This document shows positions 25,938 to 34,752 of a stretch of 64,000 bases of DNA, one piece after another (the stretch's first letter is position 1; each line of letters begins with the position of its first letter). The position numbers and the translations under genes were made by a program. Below the pieces are notes generated by a model. That model saw only the letters and a program-made list of their open reading frames with translations. It searched no databases and was not told the DNA's origin. Source of the DNA: Jatrophihabitans sp. GAS493 (lineage in GTDB: Bacteria; Actinomycetota; Actinomycetes; Mycobacteriales; Jatrophihabitantaceae); contig NZ_LT907982.1 of NCBI RefSeq assembly GCF_900230215.1, positions 620,001-684,000 on the forward strand, given 5' to 3'.

Positions 25938-27559
25938 CCGACGTGCCGCACCACGAGCCCGAACTGGTCGAGGCGCCGCCGGTCGAGGTGCCGCTGGTCG
26001 AGGCGCCGCTGGTCGAGGCGCCGCTGGTCGAGGTGCCGTGGCGGCGGCTCAGCTCCCGGATGCTGCTGGTCCATCCGGTCCGCGAGGTCGGGCGCTTCAT
26101 CCCGATTCTGATCGGGATCGTGCTCTTCGGCGGCCACAACGGTAACGGCCACTGGTGGGGTTTGATCGGCGTCGTGCTGGTGATCGGCGCGAGCATCATG
26201 CGCTGGGCGACGACCAGCTTCCAGATCACGCCGGATCAGGTGCAACTGCGAACGGGCTTATTTCGAAAGCGCATTCTCACCACGCCGGCGGATCGGGTTC
26301 GCACCGTCGATGTCACCGAGCACGCGCTGCATCGGCTGCTGGGACTGGCCAAGGTCAGCATCGGCACCGGCATCTCGGACGAGAAGAAATCAGGCATGGT
26401 CCTCGACGGCCTGAGCGTATCCGAGGCACGTTCCCTGCGCGGGGAGCTGCTGCATCGCACCCGGGTCAGCCCGCAGAGTCCGGGCCGACCGGTGGCCACA
26501 GCGCCGGAGCCGTTGCCGGAGCGTGAGGACGAGCTGCTGCGCCTGGACCCGTCGTGGATGCGGTACGCCCCCTTCACCTTCTCCGGAGCCATCACCGGCC
26601 TGGCCATCGTCGGCGTCTCCTTCAACGCGCTCGGTCAGTCCGACGTCGACGCCAGCAAGATCCGGGCCGTGCAGGACACCTCCCGGCACCTGGAGCGTCT
26701 GCCACTGTGGCTCAGCGTCATCCAGGTGACGCTGAGCCTGCTGGCCGTCGTGGCGCTGCTGTCGATCATCGGCTATGTCCTCTCATTCTGGAACTTCCGG
26801 CTGACCCGGCATAGCGGCGGCACCCTGCAGGTGACCCGCGGACTGCTCACCACTCGCTCCACCAGCATCGAGCATCGGCGTCTGCGTGGCGTGGAGATCA
26901 GCGAGCCGATCTTCCTGCGCGCGGTCCGCGGCGCACGGCTGGTGGCGGTCGCCACCGGGCTGCGCATGGGACGGGGCTCGCAGCGGGGCGGCACCGTGCT
27001 CGCCCCGCCGGCACCGTCGCGGGTGATCGCAGATCTGGCCGGCACCGTGCTGGGCGAGATCGCGCTGCGCGAGGCGCAGCGAAACTCCTCGGGCACCGAC
27101 GCGGCAACGGTGACCCTCGTGCCGCATCCGGCGCGGGCGCGCCGCCGGCGCATCAACCGGGCGATAACCCCGTGGCTTTTACTGGTGATTCTCCTCATCG
27201 TGCTCTGGGCTACCGCAGGCCTTCCGAAGTGGTTCGCGGTTGCGGCGGCCGTCGGCGCGCTGCTCGCCATCCCGATCGGGGTGGATCGTTACCGCTCGCT
27301 CGGGCACCGGTTCGTCGACGGATTCCTGGTTACCCGTTACGGCAGCCTGGTCCGGCGGCGGGTGGTGCTCGAGGCGGACGGGATCATCGGCTGGAACGAG
27401 CGGCGCACGTTCTTCCAGCGGCGGGCCAGGCTCGTCAGCCTGATCGCCACCACGGCGGCCGGCGGGCAGCACTACGCGGTGCCCGATCTGGCCCCGGAGG
27501 AATCCCTGCGGCTCGCTCGTCAGGCCACGCCTGGGCTGCTGGAACCCTTCCTCAGGTGA
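25934..27559 (+). CDS. bPH2 (DUF304) multi-domain membrane protein, large partner
   Basis: From the GTG at 25934, overlapping the previous stop by four bases, the product has 541 residues. Four to six membrane helices alternate with bPH2 domains: 'WATTSFQITPDQVQLRTGLF', 'FRLTRHSGGTLQVTRGLL' and 'GFLVTRYGSLVRRRVV'. This is the YdbT-like partner of the preceding gene. The first ~35 residues contain a five-fold Val-Glu-x-Pro-x repeat, absent from typical homologs. The reading frame stays open upstream through the previous gene, but that extension is a frame artefact. Its 3' end overlaps the TetR gene by eight bases. Confidence 0.82.
   Translation: MTDVPHHEPELVEAPPVEVPLVEAPLVEAPLVEVPWRRLSSRMLLVHPVREVGRFIPILIGIVLFGGHNGNGHWWGLIGVVLVIGASIMRWATTSFQITPDQVQLRTGLFRKRILTTPADRVRTVDVTEHALHRLLGLAKVSIGTGISDEKKSGMVLDGLSVSEARSLRGELLHRTRVSPQSPGRPVATAPEPLPEREDELLRLDPSWMRYAPFTFSGAITGLAIVGVSFNALGQSDVDASKIRAVQDTSRHLERLPLWLSVIQVTLSLLAVVALLSIIGYVLSFWNFRLTRHSGGTLQVTRGLLTTRSTSIEHRRLRGVEISEPIFLRAVRGARLVAVATGLRMGRGSQRGGTVLAPPAPSRVIADLAGTVLGEIALREAQRNSSGTDAATVTLVPHPARARRRRINRAITPWLLLVILLIVLWATAGLPKWFAVAAAVGALLAIPIGVDRYRSLGHRFVDGFLVTRYGSLVRRRVVLEADGIIGWNERRTFFQRRARLVSLIATTAAGGQHYAVPDLAPEESLRLARQATPGLLEPFLR
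25967..26041. repeat. Five 15-bp repeats in the large bPH2 gene
   Basis: Five units close to GTCGAGGCGCCGCTG follow one another and code for VEAPP/VEVPL/VEAPL/VEAPL/VEVPW. The unit is a multiple of three and keeps the frame. Confidence 0.92.
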
Positions 27560-28196
27560 CGCCTTGGCTGGTCCCGCCCTCGCTGGCCAGCCGCAGGCCG
27601 GCCAGCAGCAGCGCGACGCAGTAGTCCACCAGCTGCTCCCGGGTCACCTTCAGGGTGCCCTCCAGCCAGCCGATGAAGAGGTTAGACAGCGCGCCGATGA
27701 GCGCGCTCGCGCCCAGCTCCGCTACGTAGGGTGCGGTGGCCACCGTGTCGAGCTGGGCCCGGATCAGGCCTTCAAAGGTGGGCATCCGGGCCAGCCCACG
27801 CTCGCGCAGGGTGAGATCGGCCTGCGGCTCCAGCAGCAGGATGCGTCCCTTGCGCCGGTCATCGGCCAGCACCGCGACGAAGGCATCCACGGCGGCTCGA
27901 GCCACCTCGACCGGATTATCGTTCGGCTGCGCCACCGCCCGCGTCAGCGCCTCCGAGGCCTCATCGAGAACCTGGTCGTAGACGGCCAGCACTAGCTCGT
28001 CGCGGTTGGCGAAGTTCTCGTAGAAGTATCGATCGGTGAGCTTGGTGGCCCGGCAGACCGAGCGCACCGTGACGGCCTGGCTGCCTTCGGTGCCGAAGAG
28101 CTCCAACGCCGCCGCCAGCAGCGCGCTTCGCCGGCCGTTGCGACGCTCCTCAAGGGTCGTCCCGGCCCAGACGCTGCTGCTCACACCGCTGATCAT
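27552..28196 (-). CDS. TetR-family transcriptional regulator
   Basis: The 214-residue protein has an N-terminal TetR helix-turn-helix: 'ALLAAALELFGTEGSQAVTVRSVCRATKLTDRYFYENFANRDEL' spread over residues ~24-66. A helical ligand-binding domain follows. It is divergent from the DUF2236 gene, and an inverted repeat lies between them, so it probably controls itself and that gene. The inducer is unknown. Confidence 0.87.
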   Translation of the reverse strand: MISGVSSSVWAGTTLEERRNGRRSALLAAALELFGTEGSQAVTVRSVCRATKLTDRYFYENFANRDELVLAVYDQVLDEASEALTRAVAQPNDNPVEVARAAVDAFVAVLADDRRKGRILLLEPQADLTLRERGLARMPTFEGLIRAQLDTVATAPYVAELGASALIGALSNLFIGWLEGTLKVTREQLVDYCVALLLAGLRLASEGGTSQGVT

Positions 28197-28245
28197 CCCT
28201 TATCGGCCGGTGCGTTCAAGTCCGCCGGCGAGGTTGACGACGGCC

Positions 28246-28269
28246 GTCCTCATACCCTAGGTTGAGGAC
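28246..28269. promoter_or_regulatory. Candidate TetR operator between tetR and DUF2236 genes
   Basis: GTCCTCA (28246-28252) and TGAGGAC (28263-28269) are exact inverted arms around a 10-base spacer containing CCTAGG. It lies midway in the divergent intergenic region, 50 bases ahead of the TetR start and 44 ahead of the DUF2236 start. Confidence 0.6.
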
Positions 28270-28312
28270 AGATGTCATCAGTTGCCACTGACGCCGACCC
28301 GTGGAGGCAGTT

Positions 28313-29215
28313 GTGCCGGAGTACCTTGGCCCCGATTCACTCACCTGGAAGCACTTCGGTGATTGGCGCGGCATGCTGCTCACACTCTGGGCCGGCTCGA
28401 TGCAGAACATGCACCCGCAACTCGGCGCCGGAGTGGAGGAGCACTCGCACTTCTTCGACGAGCGCTGGGAGCGCCTCTACCGCTCGCTCTACCCGATCGG
28501 CGGCGTGGTCTACGACGGGCCCCAGGCGGCCGAGACCGCCCGCAAGGTGCGCGACTATCACCTGAATATCAAGGGGATCGACAAGGCCGGGCGCCCCTAC
28601 AGCGCGCTCAACCCGGAGACCTACTTCTGGGCCCACACCACCTTCCTGCTCAGCAGCGTGCTGGTCTGCGAGTACTTCGGCACGCCGTTGACGCTGGCCG
28701 AGAAGGAGCAGATCTACGCCGAGGGTGTGCAGTGGTACCGCCTCTACGGCCTGAGCATGCGCCCGGTCCCGCCGGACTGGGCGAGCTTCATGGAGTACTA
28801 CGACTACATGTGCCGCGAGGTTCTCGAGGACAACTGGGCCACCCGGGCCGTCCTCGACCTGAAGGCCATCGCCGCTCCGCCGAAATTGGCCGGACTCCCG
28901 GATGTCGTCTGGCGGGTGCTGCGCGGGCCGACGACCCGGCTGCTGCTCTGGATCACGGTGGCGGCCTACCCGGACTCGGTGCGCCGCCGCCTGGGCTATC
29001 GCTGGACGAAACTCGACGCACTGTTGTTCAAACTGGTGGGACGCTCGATCGCCCTCGGCTGGCACCTGGTGCCGCTCGATCGCCGCTACCACCCGCGGGC
29101 CGCCGCCGGTTGGCGACGTAGCCGCGAGCTGGCCCGCACCGGTGAGTTCACCGACGAGCCGCTGGTCGAATCACCGGCAATCTACGAGCCGAAGTGGGCG
29201 GGCACGCACATCTAG
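28313..29215 (+). CDS. DUF2236 (oxygenase MpaB-like) protein
   Basis: The 300-residue protein fits DUF2236, the family of latex-clearing-like and MpaB-type haem oxygenases. It has 'GMLLTLWAGSMQNMHPQLGAGVEEHSHF' near the N-terminus (split over residues ~22-49), 'NPETYFWAHTTFLLS' and 'RPVPPDWASFMEYYDYM'. I use the GTG at 28313 because GGAGG lies five bases before it, inside a longer open frame whose GTG at 28301 has no such site. The substrate is unknown. The TetR gene and operator upstream suggest induction by a small molecule. Confidence 0.8.
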   Translation: MPEYLGPDSLTWKHFGDWRGMLLTLWAGSMQNMHPQLGAGVEEHSHFFDERWERLYRSLYPIGGVVYDGPQAAETARKVRDYHLNIKGIDKAGRPYSALNPETYFWAHTTFLLSSVLVCEYFGTPLTLAEKEQIYAEGVQWYRLYGLSMRPVPPDWASFMEYYDYMCREVLEDNWATRAVLDLKAIAAPPKLAGLPDVVWRVLRGPTTRLLLWITVAAYPDSVRRRLGYRWTKLDALLFKLVGRSIALGWHLVPLDRRYHPRAAAGWRRSRELARTGEFTDEPLVESPAIYEPKWAGTHI

Positions 29216-29970
29216 CGCATGTACATCAGGGAGCCGGGCGTGGTCAGGATCTCGCCCGTCTCCAGCCAGGTCTTCAGGCCGGAGAGGATCATCGGCCAGC
29301 CGCCGTAGACCTGCGAGTTGGCCCCTTCGCGCAGTTGATCGTGGGTCACGACCAGGCGGCATGAGTCGCCCACGGGCTCGATCTCCCAGGTAACCCTGGA
29401 GGTTCCCTCGGCTTTGACCTCATCGTCCCAGAGGCAGTTCATCGTCTGGACGAGCCGCCGCGGCGGGTCGACCTCCAGGTTCACCCCGTCGCCGAGGACG
29501 ACGCCCGGCGCCCCGGGGTTGGTCATCTCCATGCTCGAGCCGACGCTCCAGTCGGAGGTGACCCGGTTGCCGAACTGGAACTTGCCGCGAGTCTCGCCAT
29601 CGGTGATCGCCTCCCAGAGACGCTCGCGCGTGGTGCGAATGTAGATCTCGAAGATCTTCTCCATCGAATTCTCCAGTCTCGTCTTGAGGTCACTGAGCCC
29701 AGCGACCCATGTTTCTGAGTACTTACTGACCCATCGATCGTGAACCAGACGGATGGGAACCGCGTTCAGGTAGTGCAACTTCTCCCGACCCGCACGTCGG
29801 GTCACCACCAGCCCGGCCTCCTCCAGCACCTTCAGGTGCTTCATGACGCCGAAGCGGGTGATCCCGAAGCGCGCCTCGAGAGCACTGAGGCTCTGCCCGT
29901 CGGTCGTGAAGAGCTCGTCGAGCAGAGCGCGCCGAGTCGGATCGGCCAGCGCGCGAAATACCTCGTCCAC
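29212..29970 (-). CDS. ArsR-type regulator fused to an SRPBCC (AHSA1-like) domain
   Basis: Residues 1 to about 85 form an ArsR winged helix ('VFRALADPTRRALLDELF', 'ARFGITRFGVMKHLKVLEEAGLV'). Residues about 105-250 form an SRPBCC/AHSA1 ligand-binding domain ('IRTTRERLWEAITDGE', 'RRLVQTM', 'ILSGLKTWLETGE'). In many bacteria these are two adjacent genes; here one chain may sense a hydrophobic ligand and regulate directly. I prefer the GTG at 29970, which gives the usual ArsR N-terminus; a GTG at 30000 would add 10 residues. The 3' end overlaps the DUF2236 gene by four bases. Confidence 0.82.
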   Translation of the reverse strand: MDEVFRALADPTRRALLDELFTTDGQSLSALEARFGITRFGVMKHLKVLEEAGLVVTRRAGREKLHYLNAVPIRLVHDRWVSKYSETWVAGLSDLKTRLENSMEKIFEIYIRTTRERLWEAITDGETRGKFQFGNRVTSDWSVGSSMEMTNPGAPGVVLGDGVNLEVDPPRRLVQTMNCLWDDEVKAEGTSRVTWEIEPVGDSCRLVVTHDQLREGANSQVYGGWPMILSGLKTWLETGEILTTPGSLMYMR

Positions 29971-29984
29971 ATCTCGAACGATAG

Positions 29985-30000
29985 GTGACCATTTAGTCAC
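29985..30000. promoter_or_regulatory. Candidate operator of the ArsR-SRPBCC regulator
   Basis: GTGAC and GTCAC form an exact inverted repeat with a six-base spacer, just upstream of the preferred start. An ArsR protein repressing its own gene would be expected to bind about here. Confidence 0.4.
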
Positions 30001-30020
30001 ATGTCAATGCCTGAGACGCG

Positions 30021-30068
30021 AACGATCCTGCAGATCGGGGGCTCTGGCGCCCGATCTGCAGGATCGTT
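30021..30068 (-). terminator. Palindrome downstream of the nitrate transporter gene
   Basis: Nineteen bases (AACGATCCTGCAGATCGGG, 30021-30039) pair exactly with 30050-30068 around a 10-base loop. It lies 19 bases past the 3' end of the narK-type gene and probably ends that transcript. No T-run follows. Confidence 0.65.
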
Positions 30069-30086
30069 GCTGAAGCGAACCGGGAG

Positions 30087-31517
30087 TCAGACGCCGGCCA
30101 GCCTTCCGCGGCGGGGTGCGACGTACACGCCGACGGTGAGCGCCGCGCAGATCAGGTAGTACACGATGAACGCCACGTAGGCCGCATTGCCGTTGTGATA
30201 GTTCAGGAACGACTGCCGGAAGGCGATGTTGACGAAGACACCACCGAAGGCCCCGATCGCCCCGGCCACCCCGATCAGCGCATTGGAGAGCCGGCGGGCG
30301 TCATGGCTGGCCTTCGCAGCCGTCACCCCATCGGCCACCAGCACATCGGACTTCGCCTTGAAAATAGCGGGAATCATCTTGTAGGTCGATCCGTTGCCGA
30401 TGCCACTGAAGACGAAGAGCAGGATGAATCCGACGAAGAAGACCGGCAGCGACTTCTCGATTGAGGCAATCAGCACCACGAGCGCGGCCGCCGCCATAGC
30501 CAGAAAGTTCACCATCGTCGTGCGCGCACCGCCGACCCGATCGGCCAGCCAACCGCCCACCGGCCGGATCAGCGATCCGATCAGCGGCCCCAGAAAGGTC
30601 AGGTAGGCCACCTTCACCGGATCCACGGCGAGCTTATGGGTCGTCGCGTTCATCGACAGGAAGTGCGCCGGGAACTGGTTGCTCAGCACCTGCCCGAAGG
30701 CGAAGCCGAAGCCGATGAAGGAGCCGAACGTCCCGATGTACAGCACCGACATGACCCAGGTGTTCGGATCCTTGCAGACGTCACGCAAGGCGTGCTTCTC
30801 GTTGCGGACCTGGCTGAGGTTGTCCATGTAGAGCGCGGCACAGGTGGCAGCGATCACCACCAACGGGATGTAGACACCCAGAATGACCCGGGGATGTTCC
30901 TTGCCCGCCGTCGCCAGCACGAGCAGACCGACGAGCTGGACCACCGCGACCCCGAGGTTGCCCCCACCGGCGTTGAGGCCGAGGGCTGCGCCCTTGAGCC
31001 GCTGCGGGTAGAAGGCGTTGATGTTGGTCATCGACGAGGCGAAGTTGCCGCCGCCGACGCCGGCCAACGCGGAGAGCACCAACAGCTCGCCGTAGGTTGA
31101 ACCCTCTTTCAGGAAAATCGCGGCACCGACGGTCGGGATCAACAGTGCGAGTGCACTGACGATCGTCCAGTTCCGACCACCGAAGCGGGCCACGGCCAAG
31201 GTGTAGGGAATGCGCACGCCAGCTCCGAGTGCGGTCGGCAGCGTCGTGAGCATGAACTTCTGGGCCGCCGCATCAGCCGGTACCTTGCTCAGCCCGTACT
31301 TGGGTCCGAGAAAGAGAACGAAGACCGACCAGAGACTCCAGATCGAGAATCCGACGTGCTCGCTGAAGATGCTGACCAGCAGATTTCTCCGCGCGATCGG
31401 GCTACCGGTTTCATTCCAGAACGTCGGATCCTCCGGGTCCCAATGGTCTATCCAGCGTCCCTTACGCTCTAGGGCAGCGGTACTGCCGGCGGGCGGCGCC
31501 TCGGTTGTCGCGGTCAT
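30087..31517 (-). CDS. narK: NarK-type nitrate/nitrite transporter (MFS)
   Basis: The 476-residue protein has about twelve membrane helices and the nitrate/nitrite-porter features: the N-terminal 'WDPEDPTFWNETGSPIARRNL', and 'GGNFASSMTNINAFYPQRLKGAALGLNAGGGNLG', which contains the nitrate signature (split in helix 5). The N-terminal segment is typical of actinobacterial NarK2/NarK3. Nitrate uptake or nitrite export are both possible. AGGAG lies seven bases ahead of the ATG. It is divergent from nirB across 257 bases, which would hold both promoters; no clear GlnR or FNR box was recognised there. Confidence 0.9.
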   Translation of the reverse strand: MTATTEAPPAGSTAALERKGRWIDHWDPEDPTFWNETGSPIARRNLLVSIFSEHVGFSIWSLWSVFVLFLGPKYGLSKVPADAAAQKFMLTTLPTALGAGVRIPYTLAVARFGGRNWTIVSALALLIPTVGAAIFLKEGSTYGELLVLSALAGVGGGNFASSMTNINAFYPQRLKGAALGLNAGGGNLGVAVVQLVGLLVLATAGKEHPRVILGVYIPLVVIAATCAALYMDNLSQVRNEKHALRDVCKDPNTWVMSVLYIGTFGSFIGFGFAFGQVLSNQFPAHFLSMNATTHKLAVDPVKVAYLTFLGPLIGSLIRPVGGWLADRVGGARTTMVNFLAMAAAALVVLIASIEKSLPVFFVGFILLFVFSGIGNGSTYKMIPAIFKAKSDVLVADGVTAAKASHDARRLSNALIGVAGAIGAFGGVFVNIAFRQSFLNYHNGNAAYVAFIVYYLICAALTVGVYVAPRRGRLAGV

Positions 31518-31774
31518 CGATTGCTCCTCGTTTTGGGTGTGAGCAGACCGTCGCCAGCGGATGTTTCGAGTGTGTGTCCGGACCTGCTACGGGTGTAGAA
31601 AATTCCTCGCACAGGCCGCTCAACTGGCTGTGAATTCGGATATTTCCGGTGCTCACAACGGTGCTCCGAGCGCGTGAGCAGTACTTAGCAATTGGGAAAT
31701 CCAGCTGTCGCCCGACTGCCATCGGGCACTGCGAGATTGTGACGTCGCACAGACGAAACCGGAGGAACCCACGA

Positions 31775-34339
31775 ATGTCAGAGCAGCTCGCACCGCCGCA
31801 GATCAAGCGCCTAGTCGTCGTCGGCAATGGCATGGTCGGGCAGCGCTTCGTGGAGCGCTTCGCCGCGGCCGACGCCGACCGGGCCTGGATGGTCACGGTA
31901 CTCGGCGAGGAGCCGCTCGCCGCGTATGACAGGGTCGCGCTCTCCTCCTTCTTCGACGGCAAGAGCGCAGCCGACCTCGACGTCGTTACCGAGGGTTTCT
32001 ATGAAGATCCCGGCTACACCCTCGTCGTGGACGAAGAGGCGATCGATATCGACCGGGACGCCAAGGTCGTCAAGACACGCTCTGGCCGCAGCTACCCCTA
32101 CGATGCTCTGGTGCTCGCGACCGGCTCCTACCCGTTCGTCCCGCCGGTGCCCGGGCACGACCTGGACAACTGCTACGTCTACCGCACCATCGCCGACCTG
32201 GAGGCGATCCGCGAGGCGGTGGCCGCGGCCCGCCAGCGCGGCGGGGGACGGTCGGCCGGCATGGTGGTCGGCGGCGGCCTGCTCGGGCTGGAGGCGGCGC
32301 ATGCCCTGCGATTACTGGGCATCTCGCCGCACGTCGTCGAGATGGCCCCGCGGTTGATGCCGCTACAGGTCGACGAGGGTGGTGGCCAGCTACTGAAGGG
32401 GTTGATTGAGGATCTCGACGTCACCGTTCACCTCGGCACGTCAATCGCCAAGATCGAGCCGGATCGGACCCGCCTGCTGGCCACGCTGACCAACGGCACC
32501 GAACTCGACCTGGATGTCGTCGTCTTCTCGGCCGGTATCCGCCCGCGTGACCAACTGGCCCGCGACGCGGGTCTCGAGGTCGGGCCGCGCGGCGGGATAG
32601 CGGTCGATCTGGGGTGCCGGACCAGCGACGAGAGTATCTTCGCGATCGGCGAATGTGCCCTGATTGATGGACGAATCTGGGGTCTCGTCGGGCCGGGCTA
32701 CACGATGGCCGAGGTTGCGGCGAGTCAACTGCTGGACTCCGGGGTGCCCGCCACCTTCACCGGCGGCGATCTCTCGACCAAGCTGAAGCTGATGGGCGTG
32801 GACGTGGCGAGTTTCGGCGATGCCCTCGCCGGAGCCGAGGGTGCTCTTGAGGTGGCGATCAGCAATCCGATCAACGGCACCTACGCCAAGCTGGTGGTCG
32901 ACGACGCCGCCCAGACGATCCTCGGGGGCGTGCTGGTCGGTGACGCGTCCAAGTACGCCGCGCTCAAGACCATGGTCGGCCAGTCCCTGAACGGTGATCC
33001 GGTCGGGCTCATCAGCGACGTCGAGGGTTCCAGCGGTGGCCTCACGCTCTCCGATGACGCCCTTGTCTGCTCCTGTGAGAATGTCACCAAAGGCAGCATC
33101 TGCTCCTCGATCGTCGAGCAGGGTCTCACCGACGTGGCCGGGATCAAGGCCTGCACCAAGGCCGGCACCGGCTGCGGGTCCTGCGTGCCGCTGCTGAAGA
33201 CTCTGCTGGCCGAGACCGGAATCGAAGTGTCGACCGCGCTCTGCGAGCACTTCGCCATGAGCCGGGCCGAGCTATTCGACATCGTCCGGGTTCGGCAGCT
33301 GAGGACCTTCAGCGAGATCGTCAGCGCACACGGCACCGGGCGTGGCTGCGACATCTGCAAGCCGGCGGTCGCCTCGATCCTGGCCAGCCAGAACAACGGG
33401 CACATCCTGGACGGCGAGCAGGCGGCGCTGCAGGACACCAACGACCACTTCCTGGCCAACATGCAGAAGGACGGCACCTACTCGGTGATTCCACGAGTGG
33501 CGGGCGGCGAGATCACGCCGGAGGGGCTCATCGTCATCGGCGAGATCGCCCGCGACTACGGCCTGTACACCAAGATCACCGGCGGCCAGCGAATCGACAT
33601 GCTCGGCGCCCGCGTCGAACAACTGCCCGACATCTGGCGGCGTCTCGTCGAGGCCGGCTTCGAGTCCGGTCACGCCTACGGGAAATCGCTGCGGACGGTG
33701 AAGTCCTGCGTCGGCTCGGACTGGTGCCGCTACGGCGTGCAGGATTCGGTGACGCTGGCCATCGACCTCGAACTGCGCTACCGCGGCCTGCGTTCACCGC
33801 ACAAGATCAAGGCCGGTGTCTCCGGCTGCGCCCGTGAGTGCGCGGAGGCGCAGAGCAAGGACATCGGCGTCATCGCGACCGAGCACGGCTGGAACCTCTA
33901 CGTTGGCGGCAACGGCGGATTCCGACCCCGGCACGCCGACCTACTGGCCACCGACCTCGATCGCGAGACGCTGATCCGCACCATCGACAGGTACCTGATG
34001 TTCTATGTGCGCACCGCCGACCGGCTGCAGCGCACCGCGGGCTGGGTGGAGTCGCTCGGCGGCGGCACCGACGGAATCGCGTATCTTCGCTCGGTGATCA
34101 TCGACGACAGTCTCGGCATCTGCGCCGACCTCGACGCGGCCATGGAGGCCCACGTCGGCAACTACGCCGACGAATGGCGCGGGGTGCTCGACGACCCGCA
34201 GCGGCTCAGTCGCTTCGTCTCCTTCGTGAACGCCCCGGGAACCCCCGACCCGACCATCTCCTTCCGCGAGGAGCGCGGCCAGATCCGCCCGGCCCCACAG
34301 ACCCCACTGCTTCAGATCCTCGAAGGAGCCGTCCGATGA
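31775..34339 (+). CDS. nirB: Nitrite reductase [NAD(P)H], large subunit
   Basis: The 854-residue protein has the NirB order. An FAD/NAD-binding pyridine nucleotide-disulfide oxidoreductase part comes first ('VVVGNGMVGQRFVER', 'GGGLLGLEAAHALRLLG'). A BFD-like [2Fe-2S] part follows with paired cysteines around 430-470 ('VCSCENVTKG', 'GTGCGSCVPLL'). Last come the ferredoxin-like and sirohaem/[4Fe-4S] domains with 'SCVGSDWC' (about 644) and 'SGCARECAEAQSKD'. It reduces nitrite to ammonium with NAD(P)H. The ATG at 31775 has GGAGG at 31761-31765; the frame is open further upstream without such a site. It overlaps nirD by four bases (ATGA). Confidence 0.95.
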   Translation: MSEQLAPPQIKRLVVVGNGMVGQRFVERFAAADADRAWMVTVLGEEPLAAYDRVALSSFFDGKSAADLDVVTEGFYEDPGYTLVVDEEAIDIDRDAKVVKTRSGRSYPYDALVLATGSYPFVPPVPGHDLDNCYVYRTIADLEAIREAVAAARQRGGGRSAGMVVGGGLLGLEAAHALRLLGISPHVVEMAPRLMPLQVDEGGGQLLKGLIEDLDVTVHLGTSIAKIEPDRTRLLATLTNGTELDLDVVVFSAGIRPRDQLARDAGLEVGPRGGIAVDLGCRTSDESIFAIGECALIDGRIWGLVGPGYTMAEVAASQLLDSGVPATFTGGDLSTKLKLMGVDVASFGDALAGAEGALEVAISNPINGTYAKLVVDDAAQTILGGVLVGDASKYAALKTMVGQSLNGDPVGLISDVEGSSGGLTLSDDALVCSCENVTKGSICSSIVEQGLTDVAGIKACTKAGTGCGSCVPLLKTLLAETGIEVSTALCEHFAMSRAELFDIVRVRQLRTFSEIVSAHGTGRGCDICKPAVASILASQNNGHILDGEQAALQDTNDHFLANMQKDGTYSVIPRVAGGEITPEGLIVIGEIARDYGLYTKITGGQRIDMLGARVEQLPDIWRRLVEAGFESGHAYGKSLRTVKSCVGSDWCRYGVQDSVTLAIDLELRYRGLRSPHKIKAGVSGCARECAEAQSKDIGVIATEHGWNLYVGGNGGFRPRHADLLATDLDRETLIRTIDRYLMFYVRTADRLQRTAGWVESLGGGTDGIAYLRSVIIDDSLGICADLDAAMEAHVGNYADEWRGVLDDPQRLSRFVSFVNAPGTPDPTISFREERGQIRPAPQTPLLQILEGAVR

Positions 34340-34752
34340 GCACAGCCACCGTCGTCGAGATCAGCGAACCCACGTCCGCCGCTGCCCCCTGGCAGCGCGT
34401 CTGCGAGTTGACGCAACTGCAGCCGGAGCGGGGCGTCGCCGCGTTGATCGGGCAGACCCAGATCGCGATCTTCCGCACCTACGACGATTCCCTCTATGCG
34501 ATCGGCAACATCGACCCTTTCACCGGCGCCGCGGTTCTCTCCCGGGGCATCGTGGGTACCCGGGGCGAGCGCCCGACGGTAGCTTCGCCGCTGCACAAGC
34601 AGGTCTTCGACCTCGCGACCGGGCGTTGCCTCGACAACGACGAGGTCACCGTGGCCAGCTATCCGGTACGCCTGGCCGGATCGGTGGTGGAGGTCATGGT
34701 GGAGGTAGCGGCGCAGTCCACGGGCCGCGACGCCGAGCTGTACCAACCGTGA
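34336..34752 (+). CDS. nirD: Nitrite reductase small subunit, Rieske-like
   Basis: The 138-residue product is a NirD Rieske-fold protein ('RVCELTQLQPERGVAALIG', 'LYAIGNIDPFTGAAVLSRGI', 'PLHKQVFDLATGRC'). The usual Cys-His cluster ligands are absent, as is normal for NirD. It pairs with NirB. The start ATG overlaps the nirB stop, and its own stop overlaps the GTG of the next gene, so the three are one translationally coupled operon. Confidence 0.93.
   Translation: MSTATVVEISEPTSAAAPWQRVCELTQLQPERGVAALIGQTQIAIFRTYDDSLYAIGNIDPFTGAAVLSRGIVGTRGERPTVASPLHKQVFDLATGRCLDNDEVTVASYPVRLAGSVVEVMVEVAAQSTGRDAELYQP

Noticed and set aside
31649-31774. In-frame extension of nirB upstream
   Set aside because: No similarity to NirB and GGAGG sits right before the ATG at 31775.
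31518-31774. Possible FNR/CRP or GlnR box between narK and nirB
   Set aside because: TGTGA and TCACA occur but at the wrong spacing, and no GTnAC-n6-GAAAC pair is convincing.
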